This document shows positions 37,404-45,999 of a DNA stretch of 64,000 nt, piece by piece. Numbering within the stretch: position 1 is the first letter of the stretch; each line of letters starts with the position of its first letter. Under the pieces are notes generated by a model. It was not told the origin of the DNA, did no database searches, and saw only the letters and a list, made by a program, of their open reading frames with translations. Origin of the DNA: CAVPWP01 sp963709395 (GTDB taxonomy: Bacteria; Pseudomonadota; Alphaproteobacteria; Rhodobacterales; Rhodobacteraceae); assembly GCA_963709395.1 (NCBI GenBank), contig CAVPWP010000001.1, positions 322,206 through 386,205 on the forward strand, written 5' to 3'. Both the position numbers and the translations under genes were made by a program.

Positions 37404-37940
37404 TCATGTCAGCGGGAAGGCCGCCAACGGATCGTGGCGTGCGCCTTCGGGATGCAGGTGAGATTCGTAAAGCGTGACGGCCAGTGGGCGGAACGTCGGC
37501 AGGCGGAAAAGCTGGGTCTCGGCTTCGAACGCGGCGACGGGGGCAGCATCCTCGCGCCAGCCGCGCAGGCGCGCCAGCGTGACATGCGGCACGAAGCGCC
37601 GCGCCTCGACCTCGATTCCCGATTGGCGCGCGGTGCGCCCCAGCCGCGTCGCCAGGCGGTCGAGTGCGGGTGTGGCCTCGACCCCGGCGTAGACGAGGCG
37701 GGGCTTGTCGCCGCCGAAGTGGCCGGTGCCGCGCAGCGTGATCTCGGCTGCCTCCAGACGCTCGGCCATCAGGCTTTCGGCAAGCGTCCCCGCCCGGACC
37801 TCGTCCACCTCGCCCAGAAAGGCCAGCGTGACATGGAAGCTCTCGGGCGCGGTCCGGCGGCCGATCCGCAGGCCGTGTTGCAGACGAACAAGCTCGCCCA
37901 CCCGGTCGTCGGGCACCGGCACCGCGAGGAAGAGCCGCAT
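37404..37940 (-). CDS. thpR: RNA 2',3'-cyclic phosphodiesterase
   Basis: ThpR (LigT family) opens 2',3'-cyclic phosphates and can ligate tRNA halves in vitro. The 178-residue product has the two conserved H-x-T motifs: FHVTLAFLG (about 42-50) and PHVTLARLRG (about 125). The start MRLFLAVPVPDD overlaps the stop of the upstream deacetylase gene by one base (TGATG), which indicates translational coupling. Confidence 0.93.
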   Translation of the reverse strand: MRLFLAVPVPDDRVGELVRLQHGLRIGRRTAPESFHVTLAFLGEVDEVRAGTLAESLMAERLEAAEITLRGTGHFGGDKPRLVYAGVEATPALDRLATRLGRTARQSGIEVEARRFVPHVTLARLRGWREDAAPVAAFEAETQLFRLPTFRPLAVTLYESHLHPEGARHDPLAAFPLT

Positions 37941-39066
37941 CAGACCCAGACCTCGGCCCGGGCGCGCAGTGCCGCGATCCGGACCCGCACTTCGTCGCGC
38001 AGTGCCCCCGGGCGCGGGGCATCGACCAGCATGGTGACCCACGGCGCGGGCGGCACCAGACCGGGCCGGCGCGGCCAGTCGAGCGCCGCCAGAACCGCCT
38101 GCGCCTCAGGGGGAAGCCGGTCGGGCAGTTCGGCCCCCGCCAGAACGCCCCAGACCGCCGTCCAGAGCCGGCCCACCGACCAGGGGTTGTAGCCGCCCCC
38201 ACCCAGCACGAGAAGCCGGGGCGACGCCTCGCGGATCGCCGCCACCGCCGCCAGGTGGCTGCGGTTCGACAGCGCAAGCCGCGACAGCGGGTCTTCCTCG
38301 ACCGCATCGGCCCCGCATTGCAGCACGATGGCCTCGGGCCGTGCCGCGGCAAGGATCGGCAGGATGACCTCGTGAAGGACCGCGCCGAACTCGGTGTCGT
38401 TGAAGCCCTTGGGGACCGGCAGGTTCCAGACCCCGCCCGCGCCGCGATCCTCGAGCGCCCCGGTGAAAGGCCAGCGCCGTTCCTCGTGCACCGAGATCAT
38501 CGTGACCTCGGGGTCGCGTGCAAATCCATGCTCGACACCGTCGGGGTGATGGGCGTCAAGATCGACATAGGCGATCCGGCGCAGCCCCGAGCGGCGCAGC
38601 GACAGGATCGCGAGGGCCGGATCGTTCAGATAGCAAAAGCCGTTCGCACGGTCGGGCATGCCGTGATGCGTGCCGCCGGCCGGGCTGAAGACGACGCCCG
38701 GCGCGCGCAGCATCTCGCCGGCCAGGATCGACGCGCCAGCGGCGGTTGCGGGGCGGCGGAACATCTCGGGGTAGATCGGGTTCGCGGTGGTGCCTAGACC
38801 GTAGCGGCGCGCACCGTGTCGCTGACCCCCTGCGCGGCCTCGGCGGCCTCGAGCGCGGCGATGTAGCCTGCGTCGTGCCAGGCGGTGAGTGCTGCGGGTT
38901 TGGCGCGCGGACTGGTGCGGTAGCGCGCCTCGGGCAGCCAGCCCAGCGCGCGGCTGAGGTCCATGACCGTGGACACCCGCGGGATCGCCAGCGGATGCCA
39001 GGCGCCGTAGCTCGATCCGCGGTAGATGCCGGCGCCGAAGAAAAGCGGCCCCACGGCCGGGATCAC
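37940..39066 (-). CDS. Histone deacetylase-superfamily protein (one frameshift)
   Basis: Zinc-dependent deacetylase of the acetoin-utilisation/class II HDAC type. Seen are LFFGAGIYRGSSYGAWHPLA, GGTHHGMPDRANGFCYLND (the His-His and metal region), YVDLDAHHPDGVEHGF, ISVHEERRWPFTG, and LVLGGGGYNPWSVGRLW. A frameshift near 38798-38812, probably one missing base, separates QGVSDTVRA from MFRRPATAAGASILAGE. Corrected length is about 375 residues. The start is either GTG at 39066, overlapping the upstream stop as GTGA, or GTG at 39054. In bacteria such enzymes act on acetylated polyamines or proteins; the substrate is unknown here. Confidence 0.88.
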
Positions 39067-39638
39067 CGCAGCATCGCCTCGATCTGCCCGGTGATGCGAG
39101 ACGATTGCGGCCCGGTCGTCGACCCCCAGGTGCCTGCCACGGTCCCGTCCGGCGCGATCAGGACCTTGTTGAAGTTCCAGCGCGGCGCAAAGCCCGTTTC
39201 CTCGCGCACCCAGCGGTAGAAGGGATGCGCGCCCGAACCGCGCACGCGGGTGATCTCGGTCATCGGCAGGTCGAGGCCGAAGTTGATCTCGCAGAAGTCC
39301 TTGACCTCGGCCTCGCTGTCCAGCTCCTGCGCGAAATCGTCCGAGGGCACGGCCAGCACCACGAGGCCCGCGTCCCGGTAGCCATCGTAGAGCGCCTGAA
39401 GCCCATCGTATTGCGGGGTGAAGGCGCATTGAGAGGCGGTGTTCACCACCAGCACGGGCCGCCCCGCCCAGTCCGCAAGGTCGATCTCGCCGCCGTCGAT
39501 GGATGCGAAGACGAAGCTTTCCGCCCGCGCGACGCCGGGCAGCGCCAGCAAGGCTACCGCCAGAACCGCCACCCAGAGGGTGCGCGCGGGCGCGCCAAAC
39601 GCAGCCGCTGGTGTCCAAGTCCGAATACCTGTGCGCAT
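39063..39638 (-). CDS. Exported glutathione-peroxidase-like protein
   Basis: The 191-residue product has a hydrophobic signal segment (TLWVAVLAVALLALPGVARA) and then the thiol-peroxidase fold. The catalytic Cys71 lies in VVNTASQCAFTPQYDGLQAL, a VLAVPSDDFAQEL motif (Asp-Asp-Phe instead of the usual Asn-Gln-Phe) follows, and the WNFNKVLIAPDG box is intact. It should reduce peroxides in the periplasm. The stop overlaps the possible GTG start of the next gene, so gpx, deacetylase and thpR form one operon. Confidence 0.9.
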   Translation of the reverse strand: MRTGIRTWTPAAAFGAPARTLWVAVLAVALLALPGVARAESFVFASIDGGEIDLADWAGRPVLVVNTASQCAFTPQYDGLQALYDGYRDAGLVVLAVPSDDFAQELDSEAEVKDFCEINFGLDLPMTEITRVRGSGAHPFYRWVREETGFAPRWNFNKVLIAPDGTVAGTWGSTTGPQSSRITGQIEAMLR

Positions 39639-39802
39639 AGCCTGTCTCCTTTCTCGGACATTTAGGGCAACACCCGCATTTTCAACAGCGCCCTATCGCT
39701 TGGCCACTTCAAATGAAAAGGCAGGGGTGCTAGCGTTCCGAACAAACAAGAAATCGTCGAGCGAAAACGGGCGAACGGCGAGCGAGCGGAAAGCGGAACG
39801 AC

Positions 39803-40282
39803 ATGAACCTTCCCAAGGTCAAGCACAGACCCTTGCACCTGATGTCCTTCGGGAAGCGCGATCTGCGCACCCAGTTCGGCGCCGTCTGCTGGCGCCGGCG
39901 CGAGGGTGAGGTCGAGATCCTGCTGGTGACCAGCCGCGGCACCGGGCGCTGGATCGTTCCCAAGGGCTGGCCGCTGCGTGGACAGACCGCCGCCCGTGCC
40001 GCCGCGACCGAAGCCTGGGAAGAGGCCGGGGTGACGGGAACCGTGCATCCCGATGCGCTGGGGATCTTCAGCTACGAAAAGCTCAGCCGCAGGCGCAAGC
40101 AACCGGTCGTGGTGGCGGTCTTCGCGCTGCATGTGACGCAGGTCGCCGACAAATGGCCCGAGATGCGCCGGCGCAAGCGCCGCTGGGTGTCCACGTCGGA
40201 CGCCGCCGAGATGGTGGGCGAACCCGAACTCAAGCGCATCCTCTCCAGCTTCACCCCGCCCGACGTCTTCACGGCGGGTTGA
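39803..40282 (+). CDS. Nudix hydrolase
   Basis: The 159-residue protein begins MNLPKVKHRPLHLMSFGKRD. It contains GRWIVPKGWPLRGQTAARAA followed by ATEAWEEAGVTG, a Nudix box in which the usual first glutamate is replaced by Gln or Ala while the EAWEEAG metal residues are kept. It resembles the DIPP/MutT-like group acting on diadenosine or inositol polyphosphates. It is divergent from the gpx operon. The substrate cannot be named. Confidence 0.88.
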   Translation: MNLPKVKHRPLHLMSFGKRDLRTQFGAVCWRRREGEVEILLVTSRGTGRWIVPKGWPLRGQTAARAAATEAWEEAGVTGTVHPDALGIFSYEKLSRRRKQPVVVAVFALHVTQVADKWPEMRRRKRRWVSTSDAAEMVGEPELKRILSSFTPPDVFTAG

Positions 40283-40370
40283 CAGTGCGCCGGAACAGGC
40301 CGAGCGCGGTCTTTGACATCCGGGCGCGCATGACTACCTGACGGGGGAAGGATGAGGCAGGGTCGTTGAC

Positions 40371-40832
40371 ATGATCCGTTACACACTGCGCTGTTCGGCG
40401 GGCCATGGGTTCGACAGCTGGTTCCAGTCGGCGGGCAGCTTCGATGCGCTGCGCGGCGCGGGCATGGTCACCTGTCCCGACTGCGGCATCGCCGAGGTCG
40501 AGAAATCCCTAATGGCGCCGCAGGTCCGGCCCGCGCGCAACAGCGCTGCCGCGCCGACGGCGCCGGAGGCCGCACAACCGCCCGCCGCCGGCCCGCTGGC
40601 CAGCCCCGCGACCGAGCGCGAACGCGCGCTGGCCGCGCTGCGCGCCCATGTCGAGGCGAACTCCGACTACGTCGGCCTCAACTTCGCGGCTGAAGCGCGG
40701 GCAATGCATGAAGGCTCCGCCCCCGCACGCTCGATCCACGGCGAGGCAAGGCTCGACGAAGCCAGGAAGCTGATCGAAGACGGGGTGCAAGTGGCGCCCC
40801 TGCCCTTCCTGCCGCGCTCCAAGGCGAACTGA
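40371..40832 (+). CDS. DUF1178 family protein
   Basis: The 153-residue product starts MIRYTLRCSAGHGFDSWFQS, has a CPDC pair near residue 37 forming a zinc-ribbon-like site with the first cysteine, an Ala/Pro-rich linker, and the conserved end HGEARLDEARKLIEDGVQVA with PLPFLPRSKAN. DUF1178 is widespread in Alpha- and Betaproteobacteria with no known function. It is followed after one base by the SDR gene. Confidence 0.9.
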   Translation: MIRYTLRCSAGHGFDSWFQSAGSFDALRGAGMVTCPDCGIAEVEKSLMAPQVRPARNSAAAPTAPEAAQPPAAGPLASPATERERALAALRAHVEANSDYVGLNFAAEARAMHEGSAPARSIHGEARLDEARKLIEDGVQVAPLPFLPRSKAN

Positions 40833-40833
40833 C

Positions 40834-41487
40834 ATGCATGTGGTGATCACCGGCGCCTCGCGCGGGATCGGGGCCGCGCTTGCCGAACGCTATCGCGCGT
40901 CGGGCGACCGTGTCACGGGCACATCGCGGCGGGGCGGCGGGGGGGACGACCTTGTGCCGCTTGACGTCACCAGGCCGGACGCGTTTGCCGCCCTTGCCGA
41001 TCGGGTGGGTGGCGACCCCGTCGATCTTCTTGTCTGCAACGCCGGGATCTATCCCGACGGCGGTCAGCGCCTCGATACAGGCTTTCCCGCGGCGATGTGG
41101 GCCGAGACCTTCGCTGCAAATGTCACCGGCGTCTTCCTGACCGTGCAGACGCTCCTGCCCGCCCTGCGCCGGGCGGAGGGCGCGAAGATCGCCGTGATCT
41201 CGAGCGTGATGGCTTCGCACAGCCGCGCGCCGGGCGGCAGCTATATCTACCGCGCCTCGAAAGCGGCGGCTCTGAACCTGGGGCGCAATCTGGCCTCCGA
41301 CCTGCGGTCCGACGGCATCGCGGTGGGCATCTACCATCCGGGCTGGGTCCGCACCGATATGGGCGGCGACGGCGCCGACATCCCGGTGGGCACGTCCGCC
41401 GACGGCCTTGTCGCGCGCTTCGCCGCGCTGTCCCTGACGACGACAGGCTGCTTTGAAAACTACGACGGCACCGCCTGCGCCTATTGA
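40834..41487 (+). CDS. Short-chain dehydrogenase/reductase
   Basis: The 217-residue SDR has the NAD(P) loop VITGASRGIGAALAERY at residue 4-20, the NAG motif in LLVCNAGIYPDGG, the catalytic serine in ISSVMASHS and the YxxxK motif in YIYRASKAAALNLG. It starts 1 base after the DUF1178 stop. The substrate is unknown. Its last 7 bases overlap the convergent lipoprotein gene. Confidence 0.9.
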   Translation: MHVVITGASRGIGAALAERYRASGDRVTGTSRRGGGGDDLVPLDVTRPDAFAALADRVGGDPVDLLVCNAGIYPDGGQRLDTGFPAAMWAETFAANVTGVFLTVQTLLPALRRAEGAKIAVISSVMASHSRAPGGSYIYRASKAAALNLGRNLASDLRSDGIAVGIYHPGWVRTDMGGDGADIPVGTSADGLVARFAALSLTTTGCFENYDGTACAY

Positions 41488-41774
41488 GCGGTGGCGACCC
41501 CGGTTTGCGAAAGGCCGGTGATCAGCCCGGCCTCGGTCGCCGAGCAGGTCCAGAACGTCCCGGCGCGGTCGGCCCGGAATTGCGCCGTGGCGCCGGTCTC
41601 GGTCCGCGTCAGCGCCAGAAGGGTCACGCTGCGCGACCCCGACGCTTCGGACACCGCCTCGGTGCAGGCGTATTCGGCCGGCGACTGCACCAGGGTCATC
41701 GGATCGGGGGGGCGATTGCAGGCCGACAGCGCCGCCGCCATTGCGATCCCCGCGCAGAGCCTCGACACCATCAT
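41481..41774 (-). CDS. Small lipoprotein
   Basis: The 97-residue product begins MMVSRLCAGIAMAAALSAC, a type II signal peptide with the lipobox cysteine near residue 19. The mature part (about 78 residues) includes MTLVQSPAEYACTEAVSEAS and QFRADRAGTFWTCSATEAG, with two further cysteines. No family recognised. The frame extends upstream, but only this start gives a signal peptide. Confidence 0.7.
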   Translation of the reverse strand: MMVSRLCAGIAMAAALSACNRPPDPMTLVQSPAEYACTEAVSEASGSRSVTLLALTRTETGATAQFRADRAGTFWTCSATEAGLITGLSQTGVATAQ

Positions 41775-42028
41775 CGCCACCGTCCGCCCATCCTTGCCGT
41801 CTGCCCCATCCCGAGGGCGCTCGCGGGCGCCCTTCCTCGGTCGCCATCTTGCAAGCCCGGGCGGCAATGTCCACCACCCGCACTTCCCCCCTCCCCGATG
41901 CCGCCCCTTGCCCTTGCCCACGGGCATGCCTAAAGACGCGGCGATCGCCCCTGCGCCGGCCAGTGCGCTGCCGCGGGTGGACAGGGACGGAAGACGGGGA
42001 CGGAAGACGGGGACGGAAGACCGGGCGC

Positions 42029-43270
42029 ATGTCCATTCTGGTGATGAAATTCGGCGGCACCTCGGTCGCCACGCTCGATCGCATCCGTCGCGCCGCCAAG
42101 CGCGTGGGCCGCGAGGTCGCGAACGGGCATGACGTGATCGTCATCGTCTCGGCCATGGCCGGCAAGACCAACGAGCTTGTCGGCTGGGTCGAGGAGACCT
42201 CGAAGTTCTTCGACGCGCGCGAATACGATGCGGTGGTGTCCTCGGGCGAGAACGTGACCGCAGGCCTCATGTCCCTGACGCTGCAGGAAATGGACGTGCC
42301 CGCGCGCAGCTGGCAGGGCTGGCAGGTGCCGCTGAAAACCACCTCGGCCCATTCCGCCGCCCGCATCGTCGAGATCCCGACCGCCAACATCACCGCGAAA
42401 TTCGCCGAAGGCATGCGCGTCGCCGTGGTCGCGGGCTTCCAGGGCATCAGCCCCGAGGGGCGGATCACCACGCTGGGCCGGGGCGGATCGGACACGACCG
42501 CGGTGGCCTTCGCCGCCGCCTTCGGGGCCGTGCGCTGCGACATCTACACCGATGTCGACGGCGTCTACACCACCGACCCGCGCATCACGCTCGAAGGCGC
42601 GCAAGCTCGACCGCATCGCCTTCGAGGAGATGCTCGAACTGGCCAGCCTCGGCGCCAAGGTGCTCCAGACCCGGTCGGTCGAGCTGGCGATGCGCTACAA
42701 CGTGAAGCTGCGGGTCCTCTCGAGCTTCGAGGACAACGGCGAGGACGCGGGCACGCTTGTCTGCGCAGAGGAGGATATCGTGGAATCGAACGTGGTCTCC
42801 GGCGTGGCCTTCAGCCGCGACGAAGCCAAGATGACGCTGACCGTCGGTCGCCGACCGCCCCGGCATCGCCGCGGCGATCTTCGGCCCGCTGGCCGAGGCC
42901 GGGCGTGAACGTCGACATGATCGTCCAGAACATCTCGGAGGGCGGGCACACCGACATGACCTTCTCCTGCCCGGTGAACGAGGTGCCGCGCGCCGAGAAG
43001 GCGATGACCGAGGCGAAGACGCGCGGCGAGATCGACTTCGAGGGCCTGGTGGCCGACACCGACGTGGCCAAGGTGTCGGTCGTGGGCATCGGGATGCGCA
43101 GCCATGCCGGCGTGGCCAGCCAGATGTTCAAGGCGCTGAGCGCCGAGGGGATCAACATCAAGGTCATCACCACCTCCGAGATCAAGATCTCGGTGCTGAT
43201 CGACCGCAAGTACCTGGAACTGGCGGTTCAGGCGCTGCACGACGCCTTCGGGCTGGAGCGGGCGGGGTAA
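42029..43270 (+). CDS. lysC: Aspartate kinase (three single-base insertions)
   Basis: The first enzyme of the lysine/threonine/methionine branch. The N-terminal kinase domain shows MSILVMKFGGTSVA, SAMAGKTNELVGWVEE, TLGRGGSDTTAVAFAAA and DIYTDVDGVYTTDPRI. The C-terminal pair of ACT domains contains VNVDMIVQNISEGGHTDMTF and VASQMFKALSAEGINIKVIT. Extra bases near 42597, 42843 and 42903 disturb the frame; all three together restore it. Corrected length is 412 residues, the normal value. An essential gene hit three times within 310 bases argues for sequence error. It is followed by ptsP, a conserved alphaproteobacterial neighbour. Confidence 0.95.
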   Translation: MSILVMKFGGTSVATLDRIRRAAKRVGREVANGHDVIVIVSAMAGKTNELVGWVEETSKFFDAREYDAVVSSGENVTAGLMSLTLQEMDVPARSWQGWQVPLKTTSAHSAARIVEIPTANITAKFAEGMRVAVVAGFQGISPEGRITTLGRGGSDTTAVAFAAAFGAVRCDIYTDVDGVYTTDPRITLEGAQARPHRLRGDARTGQPRRQGAPDPVGRAGDALQREAAGPLELRGQRRGRGHACLRRGGYRGIERGLRRGLQPRRSQDDADRRSPTAPASPRRSSARWPRPGVNVDMIVQNISEGGHTDMTFSCPVNEVPRAEKAMTEAKTRGEIDFEGLVADTDVAKVSVVGIGMRSHAGVASQMFKALSAEGINIKVITTSEIKISVLIDRKYLELAVQALHDAFGLERAG

Positions 43271-43310
43271 GGCCGATCTGGCCTTCCGGAAACGAAAAAG
43301 CCTGCTGTGA

Positions 43311-43553
43311 TCAGCCGCCTTTTCTGTTGTGTCGTATTAGCTTGCGCGCCCAGATCAAACCTTCTGATGGCGCACCATTGGTCGCGATACCGCGTAGGCC
43401 GGTGATCAGCATCCAGCCGGTGGCGCAGTTCACTTGAACATGAAACTTCAAACCTGCCAGCGCAGGATGCCCGGTGCGACTTTTGCGCGCTGATTGTTCC
43501 CGTTTCACGGTCGACAGCGCCCAGAACTCATGATTGGTCTGAAAACGGGCCAC
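43311..43553 (-). CDS. Unrecognised 80-residue ORF with lower G+C
   Basis: The frame starts MARFQTNHEFWALSTVKREQ and ends LRGIATNGAPSEGLIWARK then LIRHNRKGG. It has balanced amino acid usage and is visibly less GC-rich than lysC and ptsP around it, which suggests acquired DNA. I do not recognise the family; a fragment of a mobile-element gene is possible. It is convergent with lysC and divergent from ptsP. A weak hairpin with TTTTT follows its stop. Confidence 0.4.
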   Translation of the reverse strand: MARFQTNHEFWALSTVKREQSARKSRTGHPALAGLKFHVQVNCATGWMLITGLRGIATNGAPSEGLIWARKLIRHNRKGG

Positions 43554-43627
43554 GAAACGGCTTGCGCTCGCGCCCCTCGCGCTGGAATACAGGGCGCGAC
43601 CAGCCGGAAAGGCCGCACGACCGCCCG

Positions 43628-45874
43628 ATGCCCGAACGCACCGAGACAGAAAGCCGCAAGCTCCTTCGGCGCTTGCGCGAGACGATGGCCGAGGCCAGCG
43701 CCGGGCAGGCGCGTCTTGACCGGATCACGCATCTCATCGCGGATTCGATGGGGACCGAGGTCTGCTCGATCTACCTGTTCCGCGATGCCGACACGCTGGA
43801 GCTTTGCGCCACGGAAGGCCTCAATCCCGAGGCGGTTCACCAGACCCGGATGCGCCTGGGCGAAGGCCTTGTCGGGCGCGTGGCGCGCACCGCGACGCCG
43901 ATCAACACCCCCAACGCCCCCCAGACCCGCGGCTTCCGCTTCATGCCCGAGACGGGCGAGGAGATCTTCTCCTCCTTCCTCGGCGTGCCGATCCAGCGGC
44001 TGGGCGAACGCCTGGGCGTGCTGGTGGTGCAGTCCAAGGAGGCCCGGCAATTCTCGGAGGACGAGGTCTACGCGCTCGAGGTGGTCGCGATGGTGCTGGC
44101 CGAGATGACCGAGCTTGGCGCCTTCGTCGGCGAAGGCTCGGCGATGGCCGCGCGGCACCAGCAACCGGTGATGTTCCGCGGCGGCGTCGCACAGGAAGGC
44201 ACGGCCGAGGGCCAGGTCTGGCTGCACGACCCGCGCGTCGTGATCGCCAACCCCGTGGCCGACGACCCCGAGACCGAGATCGCGCGCCTGCATGTCGCGG
44301 TCGAGAAGCTGCGCGTGTCGCTCGACGATCTGCTGGGCGGCGCGGCGGCGGCGGGCGACAAGGACCAGCGCGAGGTGTTCGAGGCCTACCGCATGTTCGC
44401 CAATTCGCGCAGCTGGATCCGTCGCATGGCCGAGGACATCAGCCGCGGGCTGTCCGCCGAGGCGGCCGTGGAAAAGGAACAGTCCGCCGCGCGTGCCCGG
44501 CTGTCACAGGTGCCCGACGCCTATCTGCGGGAACGCCTGCACGATCTCGACGACCTGTCGAACCGGCTTCTGCGCATCCTGACCGGGCAGGGCCGCGACA
44601 CCGGGGCGGCGATGCCCGACAACCCGATCCTGGTCGCGCGCAACATCGGGCCGGGCGAGCTGCTGGAATACGGCCGCACCCTCAGGGGGATCGTGCTCGA
44701 GCAGGGCTCGGTCGGCAGCCATGCCGCGATCGTTGCCCGCGCCTGGGCGATCCCCCTCATCATCCACGCCGGCAACATCACGACCGAGGCGCTGAACGGC
44801 GACCATATCCTGGTCGACGGCGAAGAGGGTGTCGTCCACCTGCGGCCCGACGACACGGTCGCCTCGGCGTTCCGCGACAAGACCGCGATGCAGGCCAAGG
44901 CGCAGGAGCGCTATGCCGACCTGCGCGACAAGCCCGCGCAGGCGCTTTGCGGCACGGTCGTCTCGCTCCAGATGAACGCGGGGCTGATGGCCGACCTGCC
45001 CAGCCTCGAGGGGTCGGGCGCCGATGGCGTCGGCCTCTTCCGGACCGAGCTTCAGTTCCTCGTGCGCAACAAGGTGCCGCGGCGGGACGAGCTTGCGGGA
45101 ACCTATGCGCGCGTCATGGATGCCGCCAAGGGCAAGCGCGTTGTGTTCCGCACGCTCGACATCGGGTCCGACAAGGTCCTGCCCTACATGAAGCCGCAGG
45201 ACGAACCCAACCCCGCCCTCGGATGGCGGGCGATCCGGGTCGGGCTCGACAAGCCCGGCGTCATGCGGATGCAGCTTCAGGCGCTGATCCGGGGGGCCGC
45301 TGGCCGGCCGCTGACGGTCATGTTCCCCTTCATCGCGCAGTTCGACGAGTACCGACAGGCGCGTCAGCATCTGGTCGACGAGATCGAGCGCGAGCGGCGG
45401 CTTGGCCATCTCCTGCCCGAGACGGTGGAAATCGGGGCGATGCTCGAAACCCCAAGCCTGGCCTTCGCGCCGCGCCAGTTCTTCGAAGAGACCGATTTCG
45501 TCTCGATCGGCGGGAACGACCTCAAGCAGTTCTTCTTCGCCGCGGACCGCGAGAACGAACGGGTGCGTCGCCGGTATGACACGCTGAACGTCAGCTACCT
45601 GACCTTTCTCGAACAGATCGTGCGGCGCTGTGCCGAGACCGGCACGCCCGTCAGCTTCTGCGGCGAGGACGCGGGCCGCCCGGTCGAGGCCATGTGCTTC
45701 GCCGCGATGGGTCTGCGCACGCTGTCGATGCGCCCCGCTTCGATCGGTCCGGTCAAGCACCTTCTGCGCCGGGTCGACCTGCGCGAGGCGCGCGCCGTGA
45801 TCGACGCGGCACGCACCTCGGGCGAGCAGTCGGTGCGCCCGGCCGTGATGGACTGGCTGCGGCAGATCCGCTGA
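43628..45874 (+). CDS. ptsP: Phosphoenolpyruvate-protein phosphotransferase of the nitrogen PTS (EI-Ntr)
   Basis: The 748-residue protein has an N-terminal GAF domain (about 20-165; DRITHLIADSMGTEVCSIYL), the phosphohistidine domain with LEQGSVGSHAAIVARAWAIP (active His about residue 365), and the PEP-binding barrel (GVGLFRTELQFLVRN, KVLPYMKPQDEPNPALGWR, IEIGAML-type loop and CGEDAGRPVEAM). It phosphorylates NPr with PEP; the GAF domain binds glutamine in relatives. The ATG at 43628 was chosen because upstream residues are not conserved. No npr or ptsN lies in the window. Confidence 0.95.
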   Translation: MPERTETESRKLLRRLRETMAEASAGQARLDRITHLIADSMGTEVCSIYLFRDADTLELCATEGLNPEAVHQTRMRLGEGLVGRVARTATPINTPNAPQTRGFRFMPETGEEIFSSFLGVPIQRLGERLGVLVVQSKEARQFSEDEVYALEVVAMVLAEMTELGAFVGEGSAMAARHQQPVMFRGGVAQEGTAEGQVWLHDPRVVIANPVADDPETEIARLHVAVEKLRVSLDDLLGGAAAAGDKDQREVFEAYRMFANSRSWIRRMAEDISRGLSAEAAVEKEQSAARARLSQVPDAYLRERLHDLDDLSNRLLRILTGQGRDTGAAMPDNPILVARNIGPGELLEYGRTLRGIVLEQGSVGSHAAIVARAWAIPLIIHAGNITTEALNGDHILVDGEEGVVHLRPDDTVASAFRDKTAMQAKAQERYADLRDKPAQALCGTVVSLQMNAGLMADLPSLEGSGADGVGLFRTELQFLVRNKVPRRDELAGTYARVMDAAKGKRVVFRTLDIGSDKVLPYMKPQDEPNPALGWRAIRVGLDKPGVMRMQLQALIRGAAGRPLTVMFPFIAQFDEYRQARQHLVDEIERERRLGHLLPETVEIGAMLETPSLAFAPRQFFEETDFVSIGGNDLKQFFFAADRENERVRRRYDTLNVSYLTFLEQIVRRCAETGTPVSFCGEDAGRPVEAMCFAAMGLRTLSMRPASIGPVKHLLRRVDLREARAVIDAARTSGEQSVRPAVMDWLRQIR

Positions 45875-45892
45875 CGGCGCGACTTCATCGCC

Positions 45893-45921
45893 CTGAAACA
45901 ATCCCGACACCCGTTTGTTAC
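45893..45921 (+). promoter_or_regulatory. Possible Pho box upstream of phoX
   Basis: Three heptamers CTGAAAC, CCGACAC and TTGTTAC start at 45893, 45904 and 45915, exactly 11 bases apart, the spacing of PhoB half sites. Each is an imperfect match to CTGTCAT/CTGTNAC. The site lies about 80 bases before the phosphatase start. Confidence 0.45.
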
Positions 45922-45999
45922 AGAAGATGCTTCTATTCGCGGGCAGTCGGCGGCCGCCTCGGGCGTTCCGCCGCGATCTTTCAGCCATAGGAGCCTGCC

